From Streptomyces sp. AA1529 (lineage in GTDB: Bacteria > Actinomycetota > Actinomycetes > Streptomycetales > Streptomycetaceae), in NCBI RefSeq assembly GCF_000280905.1, contig NZ_ALAP01000054.1, positions 53,715 to 117,714 of the forward strand: a stretch of 64,000 nt of DNA. The letters are read 5' to 3'. Shown piece by piece: positions 6,663 through 14,887 of the stretch (positions are counted from its first letter, which is position 1; every line of letters starts with the position of its first letter). Under the pieces are notes generated by a model, which did no database searches, had not been told where the DNA came from, and worked only from the letters and a program-made list of their open reading frames with translations. Made by a program: the position numbers and the translations under genes.

Positions 6663-8108
6663 TCAGCTCGTCCCCCGGCCGCGTTGGCCGGGAACCCGCG
6701 GGGCGAACGCGTCCGATTCCGGTTTGCCCTGTTCCGGGCGGTTGTGCGGAGTGCTTCGGTACTCCCTCACTTCCTGTCGGGTCTCCTGTCTGGTGCCGTA
6801 CGCCGACGGCCCGCCCGCCGCTCCCGACTCCTGGCCGCCCGGATGCCCCGAGTGCCCCGAGTGCCCCGGGTGCCCCGGGTGTCCCGAGTGCCCCGCCGGT
6901 CCGGTGTGGCCGGGCTGGCCGTACCCCTGCCCCGGCCCGGAGTGCTGGGACTGATGGGATTGATGGGGCTGGTGGGGCAGGCGCAGCGGGCCTTCGCCGC
7001 CCGGCCCCGGAACGCCGTTCCCGGCGCCCCCCGCCGCTCCCGGTGGTGCCCCCGCGCCCTCGTGCGCCTGTTCCCCGTCCGGCCGGCGCGCGCGGTACGC
7101 GGCCCGGTAGGCGGCGGGCGAGGCGCCGAGCTGGCGGCGGAAGTGACCGCGCAGCGCGACCGGTGAGCGGAAGCCGCAGCGGCCCGCCACCTCGTCCACG
7201 GAGTAGTCCGACGTCTCCAGCAGGCGCTGCGCCTGGAGCACCCGCTGGGTGATCAGCCACTGCAGTGGAGCGCTCCCAGTGAGAGACCGGAAGCGCCGGT
7301 CGAAGGTGCGACGGCTCATGTACGCGCGCGCGGCGAGCGTCTCCACGTCGAACTGCTCGTGGAGGTGCTCCAGCGCCCAGGCGACGACCTCGGCGAGCGG
7401 GTCGGCGCCGATCTCCTCTGGTAAGGAGCGGTCCAGGTGGCGGGGATGGCCGCCGGTCTCCTGGCCGTTGCCGCGGCGCGGCGGGACGACCAGCCGACGG
7501 GCCAGCGCGCCGGCCGCCTCGGCTCCGTGGTCGCTCCGTACGACGTGCAGGCACAGGTCTATGCCCGCGGCCGTACCGGCGGAGGTGAGGATGTCCCCGT
7601 CGTCCACGAACAGTTCGCGCGGATCGACGTGGACGGCCGGGTAGCGCTTGGCCAGCGTCGGTGCGTACATCCAGTGGGTGGTGGCCGGGCGCCCGTCCAG
7701 CAGCCCGGCCGCGGCGAGGACGAAGGCGCCCGTGCACAGGCCTATGACGCGTGCCCCCTCCTCGTGCGCCCTGCGCAGTGCCTCCAGTGCCCCCGGTGGT
7801 GGCGGCTGGGTGATGGAGCGCCAGGCGGGCACGACCACGGTGCCCGCGCGGGAGATCGCCTCCAGTCCGAACGGCGCGCTCAGCTGGAGCCCGCCGGTGG
7901 TGCGCAGTGGTCCGTCCTCGCCCGCGCAGACGAGCAGCCTGTAGCGCGGAACTCCGGCGTCTTGGCGGTCGATTCCGAAGACGGAGAGCGGGATGGAACT
8001 CTCGAAGATGGGACCACCGCTGAAGAGCAACACCGCCACGATCTCGCGCCGGCGGCGCGCGGCCAGCTTGCGGGTCTCGACTGGGCCGTTCGTGGAGTCC
8101 TGGCTCAT
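6663..8108 (-). CDS. adpA: AdpA, AraC/GATase1-type central developmental regulator
   Basis: A 481-aa activator of morphological differentiation and secondary metabolism. Residues about 22-190 are the DJ-1/PfpI-like dimerisation domain (VLLFSGGPIFESS, IGLCTGAFVLAAAGLLDG). Residues about 240-335 are the AraC DNA-binding domain (LAARAYMSRRTFDRRFR, VDEVAGRCGFRSPVALRGHF). The identification rests on these domains, the ornA neighbour, and a leucine codon TTA at codon 229 between the two domains, the feature that makes adpA depend on the bldA tRNA. ATG 8108 has GAGGGGGG 10 bases upstream; the upstream open frame is ignored. Beyond residue 345 there is an unusually long Gly/His/Pro tail of about 135 residues, some 80 longer than the roughly 400-aa AdpA of S. 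griseus. Confidence 0.96.
   Translation of the reverse strand: MSQDSTNGPVETRKLAARRRREIVAVLLFSGGPIFESSIPLSVFGIDRQDAGVPRYRLLVCAGEDGPLRTTGGLQLSAPFGLEAISRAGTVVVPAWRSITQPPPPGALEALRRAHEEGARVIGLCTGAFVLAAAGLLDGRPATTHWMYAPTLAKRYPAVHVDPRELFVDDGDILTSAGTAAGIDLCLHVVRSDHGAEAAGALARRLVVPPRRGNGQETGGHPRHLDRSLPEEIGADPLAEVVAWALEHLHEQFDVETLAARAYMSRRTFDRRFRSLTGSAPLQWLITQRVLQAQRLLETSDYSVDEVAGRCGFRSPVALRGHFRRQLGASPAAYRAAYRARRPDGEQAHEGAGAPPGAAGGAGNGVPGPGGEGPLRLPHQPHQSHQSQHSGPGQGYGQPGHTGPAGHSGHPGHPGHSGHSGHPGGQESGAAGGPSAYGTRQETRQEVREYRSTPHNRPEQGKPESDAFAPRVPGQRGRGTS
6842..6895 (-). repeat. 9-bp tandem repeats in the adpA tail
   Basis: Six head-to-tail units close to AGTGCCCCG (read on the plus strand) encode the Gly-His-Pro/Ser triplets of the AdpA tail. 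A nearby Ser-His-Gln/Pro-His-Gln run (about 6940-6975) is also repetitive. Confidence 0.9.
7422..7424 (-). promoter_or_regulatory. Rare TTA leucine codon in adpA (bldA control point)
   Basis: Codon 229 of adpA is TTA, read in frame from ATG 8108 (684 bases, exactly 228 codons before it). It falls in RSLPEE between the sensor-like and AraC domains. TTA is decoded only by the bldA tRNA in Streptomyces, so AdpA translation should await bldA expression. Confidence 0.93.
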
Positions 8109-8404
8109 TGGAACTAAGCCCCCCTCAATCGTTGTGTTCCTCTCGGTCCATACACATCTCCCCCGCTCTCCCCCGCAGTGAAAGCCAAGATCGAATCTAC
8201 TGCGTCGGATGAGGTGGGCGGTGCAAGTTCGGCATCCGGCGCTATGTCGATAAGGCAACTTGGCGTGAAGCATTCGATCACGAAGCGTTTCACTCAACTG
8301 CGCTGCAGGGAAGTACGCATGCCCTCTCTGCCCCATCAACGTAGGGTGCACACCCGCGTGACGCTCCTTTCCTCCCTGGTGGCAGGGGGTCGGGCGGGAG
8401 GGAC

Positions 8405-8427
8405 GGCACAGGTTCTGACGCTGTGCC
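8405..8427. promoter_or_regulatory. Inverted repeat upstream of adpA
   Basis: GGCACAG and CTGTGCC, 7 perfect bases each side of a 9-base spacer, about 300 bp upstream of the adpA start. It could be an operator for a developmental or gamma-butyrolactone regulator. No known consensus was matched. Confidence 0.35.
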
Positions 8428-8925
8428 AAGTTGGCTGAAATTCGAGGGGGATCAGACGTGCGATTCGGTCACGCGCGGGGTGCTGTGTCGTGACTCCAGA
8501 GGTGCATGAGGTATGTGTGACGCATGAGGTGCGCTCAGCGTGTGCAACATGCGACGGTGCGTGACCTTTTGTGGCTCTGTGCGTGCCGGTGTGTGCCGGT
8601 GTGCGCCGCGAGGGACGGTCTCGCGCCAACGCAATGATCGGGACAGAATGCCCCCGGCGCGCGACCCGGCGCCGGGTGCTCCACGCGTACGGCGCGACGG
8701 GGGCGCTTCCACGGCGCGTGACCGGTGCGACACACGGGGTGTGCGGGGCGGCGGGCCGGACGGTTCCGCGCCGCTTCCGGCGGCGGGGCGTGTTACGCGT
8801 CGGTCAAGGAGGCGCGTAAGGGGCGTAACGCGGCATTGCGCTGCGGCCCGCGCTCAGGCATGCTCCGGGGTCAACCGCTCCCGGCGCCCGCTCCGCATTG
8901 CCTGGGCAAGCGGGGAGTGCGGTCG

Positions 8926-8938
8926 TACCCTTTGGGTA
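8926..8938. promoter_or_regulatory. Short palindrome upstream of usp
   Basis: TACCCTTTGGGTA is a perfect 5-bp inverted repeat about 135 bp before the usp start, followed by GGGACTTGGGAAGACTATTCCC, a second imperfect dyad. This could be a stress-regulator site; a DevR/DosR box was considered but the match is poor. Confidence 0.3.
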
Positions 8939-9072
8939 AGGGACTTGGGAAGACTATTCCCGGTCTTCATGCGAGGCCGTGCAGCACCCAGCCGATCCGT
9001 CCGAGCAGATCCGAGAGAGCGCAAGCCGTCCGTCGTCCCTCTGCACAGAGGACTCACTTCGCCGAGACACTC

Positions 9073-9594
9073 ATGGCAGGACACGAGATCCCTGAACCAG
9101 CAGACCGCAGGCAGGTCGCCGACTCCACGGCGATCCCCGAAGCGGCGGACGAGACGCGCCACTCCTGCGATCCGGCGTTCCAGCACGGCGTCGTCGTCGG
9201 TTTCGACGGCTCGGTCTCCAGTGAGCGTGCCCTGGCGTACGCCATCGGCATGGCCTACCGCTCGGGCTCCGGTCTGATCATCGTCCACGTCGCCAACCGG
9301 CTGCCCACCACGGTGTGGGCGGGCTGCGAACCGCCCGTCTTCGTCGACGTCCCCGACCACCGCACCGAAGTGCTCGGGCTGGAACTCGCCTGCGCCGATC
9401 ATCTGGCGGAAGTGCCCTGGATCCTGGTCGAGCGCGGCGGCGACATCTGCCACGAACTGGAGGAGGTCGGCAGCGAGTACGCGGCCGACGCCATCGTGGT
9501 CGGCTCGACGCACGGACTCGTGGGACGGATCTTCGGCTCGGTCGCGGGACGCCTCGCGCGGCGGGCCCAGCGCCCGGTCATCGTCGTCCCCTGA
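9073..9594 (+). CDS. Universal stress protein (UspA family)
   Basis: A single-domain Usp of 173 aa with an extra 35-residue hydrophilic N-terminus before the fold begins at GVVVGFDGSVSSERALAYA (the D of FDGS is the usual ATP-contacting Asp). The C-terminal nucleotide motif GSTHGLVGRIFGSVAGRLA is a recognisable but shortened version of the GxxG-9x-G(S/T) loop, and it ends in PVIVVP as normal. ATG 9073 is chosen from the domain position; the ribosome site is weak. The ligand could be ATP. It stands alone after the long region downstream of adpA and is not in an operon. Confidence 0.92.
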   Translation: MAGHEIPEPADRRQVADSTAIPEAADETRHSCDPAFQHGVVVGFDGSVSSERALAYAIGMAYRSGSGLIIVHVANRLPTTVWAGCEPPVFVDVPDHRTEVLGLELACADHLAEVPWILVERGGDICHELEEVGSEYAADAIVVGSTHGLVGRIFGSVAGRLARRAQRPVIVVP

Positions 9595-9998
9595 CCCGCC
9601 CCGCACGGCGCGCCGTGCGCTCGGCGCAGGCACGCTGCGGGCCGGCCCGCCCTGGGCCGCGGCACCTGGACCCCCGGACTCGCGGCTGCTCCTCGTCCTC
9701 GCCGCGACTGGTGCCGTTTCGCCGGCACCGCCGGTCTTCCGCACGCCTTGGGCCGACTCCCTTGCTGGGGAGCCGACTTCGACCGCAACCGGGGCTCGTC
9801 CCGGGTGAGCCGCACACTCGGCCTGGCACGGAGTGCATCGACAAATCTACCCACCCGTAGAGGTGGGTTGTGCGCTTGTGAGGGGCATACAGACAGCACA
9901 CGGGTGGCCGAGACCCGAGGGCGCGCCACCGGGCGGGAGGTGACGGTCCCGTCCGGTGGCCCACCCGCCGGCGTAATGGGCGACGCCGGCACAGGGGA
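9595..9998. other. Non-coding region between usp and the glmS terminator
   Basis: About 400 bp between two genes that converge. No supported gene on either strand: the open frames lack recognisable protein features. The stretch around 9840-9900 is less GC-rich (AAATCTACCCACC), possibly the end of an untranslated tail. Confidence 0.5.
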
Positions 9999-10040
9999 GG
10001 CGGGATCCCGCGCGGATGGTGGCCCGCGCGGGATCCCGCC
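9999..10040 (-). terminator. Strong hairpin downstream of glmS
   Basis: Perfect 17-bp arms at 9999-10015 and 10024-10040 (each containing GGGATCCCGC) with an 8-base loop, 42 bases after the glmS stop on the minus strand. No U-tract. Confidence 0.8.
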
Positions 10041-10081
10041 CATCCGGGCCACCGCACCCGGTGGCCTACGGCGGACCCCTC

Positions 10082-11908
10082 CTACTCCACGGTGACCGAC
10101 TTGGCCAGGTTGCGGGGCTTGTCGATGTCCCGTCCCAGGGCGAGCGCCGTGTGGTAGGCCAGCAGCTGCAGCGGGATGCCCATCAGGATCGGGTCCAGCT
10201 CGTCCTCGTTCTTCGGCACCAGGATGGTGTGGTCGGCCTTTTCCTGCTCCTGGTGGGCCACGGCCAGGATGCGGCCGCTGCGTGCCTTGATCTCCTCCAG
10301 TGCCGCCCGGTTCTTCTCCAGCAGATCGTCCTCGGGCACGATCGCGACCGTCGGCATCGCGGGCTCGATCAGCGCCAGCGGTCCGTGCTTGAGCTCGGAG
10401 GCCGGGTACGCCTCGGCGTGGATGTAGGAGACCTCCTTCAGCTTGAGGGACGCCTCCAGGGCGACGGGGTAGCCGCGCACCCGCCCGATGAAGAGCATGG
10501 AGCGGGCGTCGGCGTACAGCTTCGCCAGCTTCTCGATCTCCGGCTCCTGCTTGAGGATCTCGGCGATCTGGTCGGGCAGCCGGCGCAGCCCCTCGATGAT
10601 GCGCTTGCCGTCCTTGACCGACAGGTCGCGGATGCGGCCCAGGTGCAGCGCGAGGAGTCCGAAGGCGACCACCGTGTTGGTGAAGCACTTGGTGGACACG
10701 ACGCAGACCTCGGGCCCGGCGTGCACGTAGACCCCGCCGTCGGCCTCCCGGGCGATGGCCGAGCCGACGACGTTGATGACGCCGAGCACCCGGGCGCCCT
10801 TGCGCTTGAGCTCCTGCACGGCGGCGAGCGCGTCGTAGGTCTCCCCGGACTGCGAGACGGCGATGTAGAGGGTGTCGGGGTCCACCACCGCGTTGCGGTA
10901 CCGGAACTCGCTGGCGGGCTCCGCGTCGGCGGGGATGCGGGCCAGCTCCTCGATCATCTGGGCGCCGATGAGACCGGCGTGGTACGAGGTGCCGCAGCCG
11001 AGGATCTTCACCCGGCGCACGGCGCGGGCCTCGCGCGGGTCGAGGTTGAGGCCGCCGAGGTGCACGGTGGCGAACCGGTCGTCGATGCGCCCGGCCAGCA
11101 CCCGGTCCACCGCGTCCGCCTGCTCGGCGATCTCCTTGTGCATGTAGGTGTCGTGGCCGCCCAGGTCGTAGGACTCGGCGGCGTACTCCACCGTCTCCGG
11201 CGAGGAGGAGGTGCGGGAACCCTCGGTGGTGTAGGTGCGGTAGTCGCCGGCCTTGATGGTGGCCATCTCGCCGTCGTCCAGCGTGACCACCTGGCGGGTG
11301 TGGGAGACCAGCGCGGCGACGTCCGAGGCGACGAACATCTCGTTCTCGCCGATGCCCAGCACCACGGGCGAGCCGTTGCGCGCCACCACGATGCGGTCCG
11401 GGAAGTCGGCGTGCAGCACGGCGATGCCGTAGGTGCCCTCGACGTGGCGCAGCGCCTCCTGGACGCGGGCCTCCAGGCGCTCGGCCTGCGCCGCGGCGAT
11501 CAGGTGGGCCAGCACCTCGGTGTCGGTGTCGGAGACGAAGGTGACGCCCTCCGCCGTGAGCTTTGCGCGCAGTTCGGCGGCGTTGTCGATGATGCCGTTG
11601 TGGACGACGGCGACCTTCTCGGCCGGGTCCAGATGCGGGTGGGCGTTGACGTCGTTGGGCACGCCGTGGGTGGCCCAGCGGGTGTGGGCGATCCCGGCGC
11701 TGCCGGTGAACCGCTTGGGTACGCGCTCCTCCAGGTCCCGGACCCGGCCCTTGGTCTTGGCGGTCTTCAGTCCGCCCGCCTTGCCGCCCGTACCGGTCTG
11801 GATGGCGATGCCCGCCGAGTCGTAGCCGCGGTACTCCAGCCGCTGGAGGCCCTCCAGCAGGAGCGGGGCGGTGTCACGCTTACCGATATACCCGACAATT
11901 CCGCACAT
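10082..11908 (-). CDS. glmS: Glutamine--fructose-6-phosphate aminotransferase (isomerizing)
   Basis: A 608-aa cytosolic enzyme making glucosamine-6-phosphate from fructose-6-phosphate and glutamine, the entry to peptidoglycan amino sugars. It starts MCGIVGYIG, so removal of Met exposes the Cys nucleophile of the glutaminase domain (residues 1-230). Two SIS sugar-isomerase domains follow, with GCGTSYHAG and SQSGETYD, and the conserved C-terminus LAKSVTVE. Length equals the E. coli enzyme. ATG 11908 is fixed by the catalytic Cys; the frame upstream is ignored. A 92-aa gene lies 67 bases upstream on the same strand. No glmS ribozyme is expected in this phylum and none was seen. Confidence 0.97.
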   Translation of the reverse strand: MCGIVGYIGKRDTAPLLLEGLQRLEYRGYDSAGIAIQTGTGGKAGGLKTAKTKGRVRDLEERVPKRFTGSAGIAHTRWATHGVPNDVNAHPHLDPAEKVAVVHNGIIDNAAELRAKLTAEGVTFVSDTDTEVLAHLIAAAQAERLEARVQEALRHVEGTYGIAVLHADFPDRIVVARNGSPVVLGIGENEMFVASDVAALVSHTRQVVTLDDGEMATIKAGDYRTYTTEGSRTSSSPETVEYAAESYDLGGHDTYMHKEIAEQADAVDRVLAGRIDDRFATVHLGGLNLDPREARAVRRVKILGCGTSYHAGLIGAQMIEELARIPADAEPASEFRYRNAVVDPDTLYIAVSQSGETYDALAAVQELKRKGARVLGVINVVGSAIAREADGGVYVHAGPEVCVVSTKCFTNTVVAFGLLALHLGRIRDLSVKDGKRIIEGLRRLPDQIAEILKQEPEIEKLAKLYADARSMLFIGRVRGYPVALEASLKLKEVSYIHAEAYPASELKHGPLALIEPAMPTVAIVPEDDLLEKNRAALEEIKARSGRILAVAHQEQEKADHTILVPKNEDELDPILMGIPLQLLAYHTALALGRDIDKPRNLAKSVTVE

Positions 11909-11975
11909 GCTGCTGATGCCCTGCCTCTCTGTCGTGCCGTTGGGGATGCTCTGCTTCTGCGGCGCTGCTCCGCGC

Positions 11976-12254
11976 TCAGCCGTACACGATGCGGCGGAGC
12001 TGTCTGAGGGACAGCTCGGGCGGCGCGACGGCCCGGTGCGGCAGCTCGGCCTCGATACGTTCGAAGATCTCCGGGTTCGCCAGGCCCTTGGCCTGGAGCT
12101 CGCGGTGCCGACGGCGGACGAACTCGGCGGCCGTCTCGTCGAAGTACGACAGGACGTCCAGCACCACCCGGACCGCCTCGCCGCGCTGCAGCGGCGTGGT
12201 GCGGACCAGGTGGTCGATGAGGTCGTCGTGGACCGGTGTCGGGGCGTCGAGCAC
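11976..12254 (-). CDS. Conserved small Streptomyces protein upstream of glmS
   Basis: A 92-aa hydrophilic, probably all-helical protein with the conserved-looking segments VHDDLIDHLVRTTPL, GEAVRVVLDVLSYFDE, FVRRRHRELQAKGL and PPELSLRQLRRIVYG. I recall proteins of this pattern as conserved hypotheticals in actinobacteria with no assigned role. The GTG at 12254 is chosen because residues before it are not protein-like; longer starts up to 12425 exist. It is 67 bases upstream of glmS on the same strand, so the two are probably co-transcribed. There is no signal peptide, membrane segment or metal motif. Confidence 0.75.
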   Translation of the reverse strand: MLDAPTPVHDDLIDHLVRTTPLQRGEAVRVVLDVLSYFDETAAEFVRRRHRELQAKGLANPEIFERIEAELPHRAVAPPELSLRQLRRIVYG

Positions 12255-12338
12255 CCGTCGATACTGCGGTTTCCACGCCTCGATCGCAAGAAATCTGCCC
12301 GATAGCGGGCACGGCGTGGCGAAAAACGGACCGGAAAA

Positions 12339-12348
12339 GGTACGTACC
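12339..12348. promoter_or_regulatory. Perfect 10-bp palindrome in the glmS/hexosaminidase divergent region
   Basis: GGTACGTACC lies between the small gene upstream of glmS and the hexosaminidase. It is a possible repressor site. A DasR site (ACTGGTCTAGACCAGT-like) was looked for in this 224-bp region because both flanking genes handle amino sugars, but none was seen. Confidence 0.3.
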
Positions 12349-12478
12349 GATCCCTTCCCGGCTTCACATGCGGCCGTCAGTATGACGAAGTGTCCTGAAC
12401 ACGGCTTTCGTTGAGAGTGCGCCACCCCGGTGAAGGACCGTTCACCCGGGCCCGCCGCGGACCCCGGAGGGATCGCTG

Positions 12479-14179
12479 ATGGGACGACGACTCACACCGT
12501 TACTGGTCCTGTGCGCCTCGCTGCTCGCCGCCACCGCACTGCCCGCCACCCCCGGCGCGGCCGACGCGGCCTCCGCGCGTGCCAGAGCCCGGCCCACACC
12601 ACTCGATCAGGTGATACCCGCACCCGCCTCGGTGCAGGAGCGGGGCAGGCCCTACACGCTCACCCCGCGGACGGTGATCCGCGTGCACACCGCGGCCGAC
12701 CGGGCGCCCGACCGCCGCGGGAACCGGCCGCAGCAGGGCGGGCCGGACCGCGGCACCGGTGACGCCGCGGGGGAGGCGGGGTCCGCGCGGGAGGCACGGG
12801 AGGCACGGGAGGTGGCCGAGCAGCTCGCCGCACTGCTGCGGCCCGCCACCGGCTACCCGCTGCCGATCACCACCCGTCCCGGGCGCGACGGCATCCACCT
12901 GCGGCTCGGCGGCGACCGGGCACTGGGCGGCGAGGGCTACCGGCTCGAGGTGGGCGCACGCGCCGCGCGGCTCACCGCCCGGGACGCCGCCGGGCTCTTC
13001 CACGGGGTGCAGACCATCCGCCAGCTCCTCCCCGCCGCCGTCGAAGCCCGTACCGAGCAGCCCGGCCCCTGGCGGCTCGCCGGGGGCGTCATCACCGACA
13101 CCCCGCGCTACGCCTACCGGGGCGCCATGCTGGACGTCTCCCGCCACTTCTTCCCCGTCCCGGCGGTCAAGCGGTACATCGACCAGCTCGCCCTCTACAA
13201 GATCAACACCCTGCATCTGCACCTCTCCGACGACCAGGGCTGGCGCCTCGCCGTCGACTCCTGGCCCCGGCTGGCCGACTACGGCGGCGGCACCGAGGTC
13301 GGCGGCGGGCCCGGCGGCTTCTACACCAAGGCCGACTACCGCGCGATCGTGCGCTACGCCGCGGCCCGGCACCTGACCGTCGTCCCCGAGATCGACATGC
13401 CCGGCCACACCAACGCGGCACTCGCCTCCTACGCCGAACTCAACTGCGACGGCAAGGCGCCGCCCCGCTACACCGGCACCGAGGTCGGATTCAGCTCCCT
13501 GTGCGTGTCCCTGGAACGGACCTACGACTTCGTCGACGACGTGCTCCGCGAACTGGCGGCCCTCACCCCCGGCCGCTACCTCCACATCGGCGGCGACGAG
13601 GCGCACTCCACCAGTCACGAGGACTACGTCGCCTTCATGCGGCGCGTACAGCCCCTCGTCGCCGCATACGGCAAGCAGGCCGTCGGCTGGCATCAGATCA
13701 CCGCCGCACCCGCTCCCGGCACCGTCGCCCAGTACTGGGGCTACGACCGGACCGGAGCCGAGGAGCGCCGCCAGGTCGCCGAGGCCGCGCGGCAGGGCAC
13801 CAAACTGGTGCTCTCCCCGGCGGACCGGGCCTACCTGGACATGAAATACGACAAGGACACTCCGTTGGGACTCTCCTGGGCCGGATACGTGCCCGTGCGG
13901 CGCTCCTACGACTGGGATCCGGCCCGCTACCTGGAAGGAGTACCCGGGGAAGCCGTCCTCGGAGTCGAGGCGCCGCTGTGGTCGGAGACGATCGAGACCA
14001 GCGCACAGCTCGAATACCTGGCCTTCCCGCGCCTGCCAGGGTTGGCCGAACTGGGCTGGTCGCCCGCCGCCACCCACGACTGGGACGGCTACCGGACTCG
14101 ACTGGCCCGGCAGGGCAGCCGCTGGGAGCGGATGGGAGTGAACTACCACCGCTCACCGCAGGTGCCCTGGCCCCACTGA
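12479..14179 (+). CDS. Secreted beta-N-acetylhexosaminidase (GH20)
   Basis: A 566-aa exported enzyme removing terminal GlcNAc/GalNAc from chito-oligosaccharides or glycoconjugates. The signal peptide covers residues 1-31 (LVLCASLLAATALPATPGAA). A GH20b lead domain reaches to about residue 200, then the TIM barrel carries HLHLSDDQGWRL, EIDMPGHTNAAL and the catalytic Asp-Glu pair in HIGGDEAHSTSH, with a late WSETIE tryptophan segment. The start has GGAGG 8 bases upstream. The lead domain contains a low-complexity stretch (PDRRGNRPQQGG, then EAREAREVAEQ) that looks like an insertion. A 12-bp hairpin follows. It is divergent from the glmS operon. Confidence 0.95.
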   Translation: MGRRLTPLLVLCASLLAATALPATPGAADAASARARARPTPLDQVIPAPASVQERGRPYTLTPRTVIRVHTAADRAPDRRGNRPQQGGPDRGTGDAAGEAGSAREAREAREVAEQLAALLRPATGYPLPITTRPGRDGIHLRLGGDRALGGEGYRLEVGARAARLTARDAAGLFHGVQTIRQLLPAAVEARTEQPGPWRLAGGVITDTPRYAYRGAMLDVSRHFFPVPAVKRYIDQLALYKINTLHLHLSDDQGWRLAVDSWPRLADYGGGTEVGGGPGGFYTKADYRAIVRYAAARHLTVVPEIDMPGHTNAALASYAELNCDGKAPPRYTGTEVGFSSLCVSLERTYDFVDDVLRELAALTPGRYLHIGGDEAHSTSHEDYVAFMRRVQPLVAAYGKQAVGWHQITAAPAPGTVAQYWGYDRTGAEERRQVAEAARQGTKLVLSPADRAYLDMKYDKDTPLGLSWAGYVPVRRSYDWDPARYLEGVPGEAVLGVEAPLWSETIETSAQLEYLAFPRLPGLAELGWSPAATHDWDGYRTRLARQGSRWERMGVNYHRSPQVPWPH

Positions 14180-14201
14180 CCGCACCCGGGCGCCACCGGG
14201 T

Positions 14202-14231
14202 CCGCGGCGCCGTCACCACACGGCGCCGCGG
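14202..14231 (+). terminator. Hairpin terminator after the hexosaminidase gene
   Basis: A perfect 12-bp stem (CCGCGGCGCCGT at 14202-14213, complement 14220-14231, 6-base loop) lies 22 bases after the stop codon. Confidence 0.75.
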
Positions 14232-14356
14232 GCCTGCGGAGGCCCCGGACCCCTGCGGAGCCCGCTTCGGGCGCGGAGCCTTCCCCTTGCAGGGAAGCGG
14301 GACCGTCGCGGGAGCGCTCTCCGCGGGGGCGGTTCTCCTCAGCGTGTCGTGCACCC

Positions 14357-14749
14357 TCAGTCCGTGGCATACGGCGGTGACGGTCGGTTCCATACGTCAT
14401 CAAACCTGCTGACGATCCGCCGGAGTTCGCGGGCGGCGCGAGGCGACATGGCCTGCATCACGGTGTCGAGGAGAGCACGCGCGGCAAGAGGATTGCCGCA
14501 GCAGCACCAGTACACTTTGCCCCACTCGTAGTCGTGCCACAGCTCACGCTCGGGACGACGGACGTAGTCCTTCCACAAGCGCATGGCTGCACTGATGTCG
14601 CCTGGCTGCAGATAGTTCCGGGTGCGCTCGAGACGGTAGATCTCTGACAGAGCACGCGAGGACAGGCCGTCGATGACGCGGTTTGCGTCTGGTGTCCGGT
14701 GGCGGTGGGAGATGCCGGCCCGGATGTGTCCTGGCCGTCTACGCGGCAT
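14357..14749 (-). CDS. Conserved hypothetical protein of Streptomyces
   Basis: A 130-aa basic, helical protein with no signal or membrane segment. Segments that look conserved are LSEIYRLERTRNYLQPGD, RPERELWHDYEWGKVYWCCC and GNPLAARALLDTVMQAMSP. I recall similar short proteins in other Streptomyces, often in accessory regions, with no known function. Its GC content is visibly lower than that of its neighbours, which suggests recent acquisition. It occupies the gap between hexosaminidase and acdH, where S. coelicolor carries the desferrioxamine genes. The last codons lie close to a GTATGG-rich stretch, and no terminator was recognised. Confidence 0.75.
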   Translation of the reverse strand: MPRRRPGHIRAGISHRHRTPDANRVIDGLSSRALSEIYRLERTRNYLQPGDISAAMRLWKDYVRRPERELWHDYEWGKVYWCCCGNPLAARALLDTVMQAMSPRAARELRRIVSRFDDVWNRPSPPYATD

Positions 14750-14863
14750 GGGCCTTTCGGTTCGTCATCATGCCGGACATGGTGTCATGGCTCCGCACGA
14801 CACCTCGAACGGTTTCTCGCCCCACCGCGATTCGCCGGGCAGGTGGACGCCCACCTCTGCCGC

Positions 14864-14887
14864 CGCAACCGCAACCGCAACCGCAAC
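14864..14887 (+). repeat. Four tandem CGCAAC hexamers
   Basis: Four perfect copies of CGCAAC in the 253-bp gene-free stretch between the small hypothetical gene and acdH. No other structure was recognised in that stretch. Confidence 0.9.

Larger units (their letters stand above)
8109..9072. other. 964-bp non-coding region between adpA and the usp gene
   Basis: No convincing gene is seen in either direction. The 86-aa open frame at 8178-8438 has no family features and starts inside the adpA leader. The region should hold the adpA promoter and long leader on one strand and the usp promoter on the other. It contains an inverted repeat (8405-8427), a direct repeat GCATGAGGT at 8503-8511 and 8522-8530, short GTGCCGG repeats near 8584-8604, and an inverted repeat GTTACGC/GCGTAAC at 8792-8829. 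Base composition is less GC-biased at 8230-8330 than in the genes. Confidence 0.7.

Noticed and set aside
8178..8438. 86-aa open frame upstream of adpA
   Set aside because: No family features or ribosome site, and it lies in the expected adpA leader.
8940..8965. DevR/DosR box before the usp gene
   Set aside because: GGGACTTGGGAAGACT matches only one half of the consensus.
10016..12007. 663-aa plus-strand frame opposite glmS
   Set aside because: Antisense shadow of a well-conserved enzyme, low-complexity translation.
12255..12478. DasR site between glmS and hexosaminidase
   Set aside because: No stretch resembling the TGGTCTAGACCA core was found.
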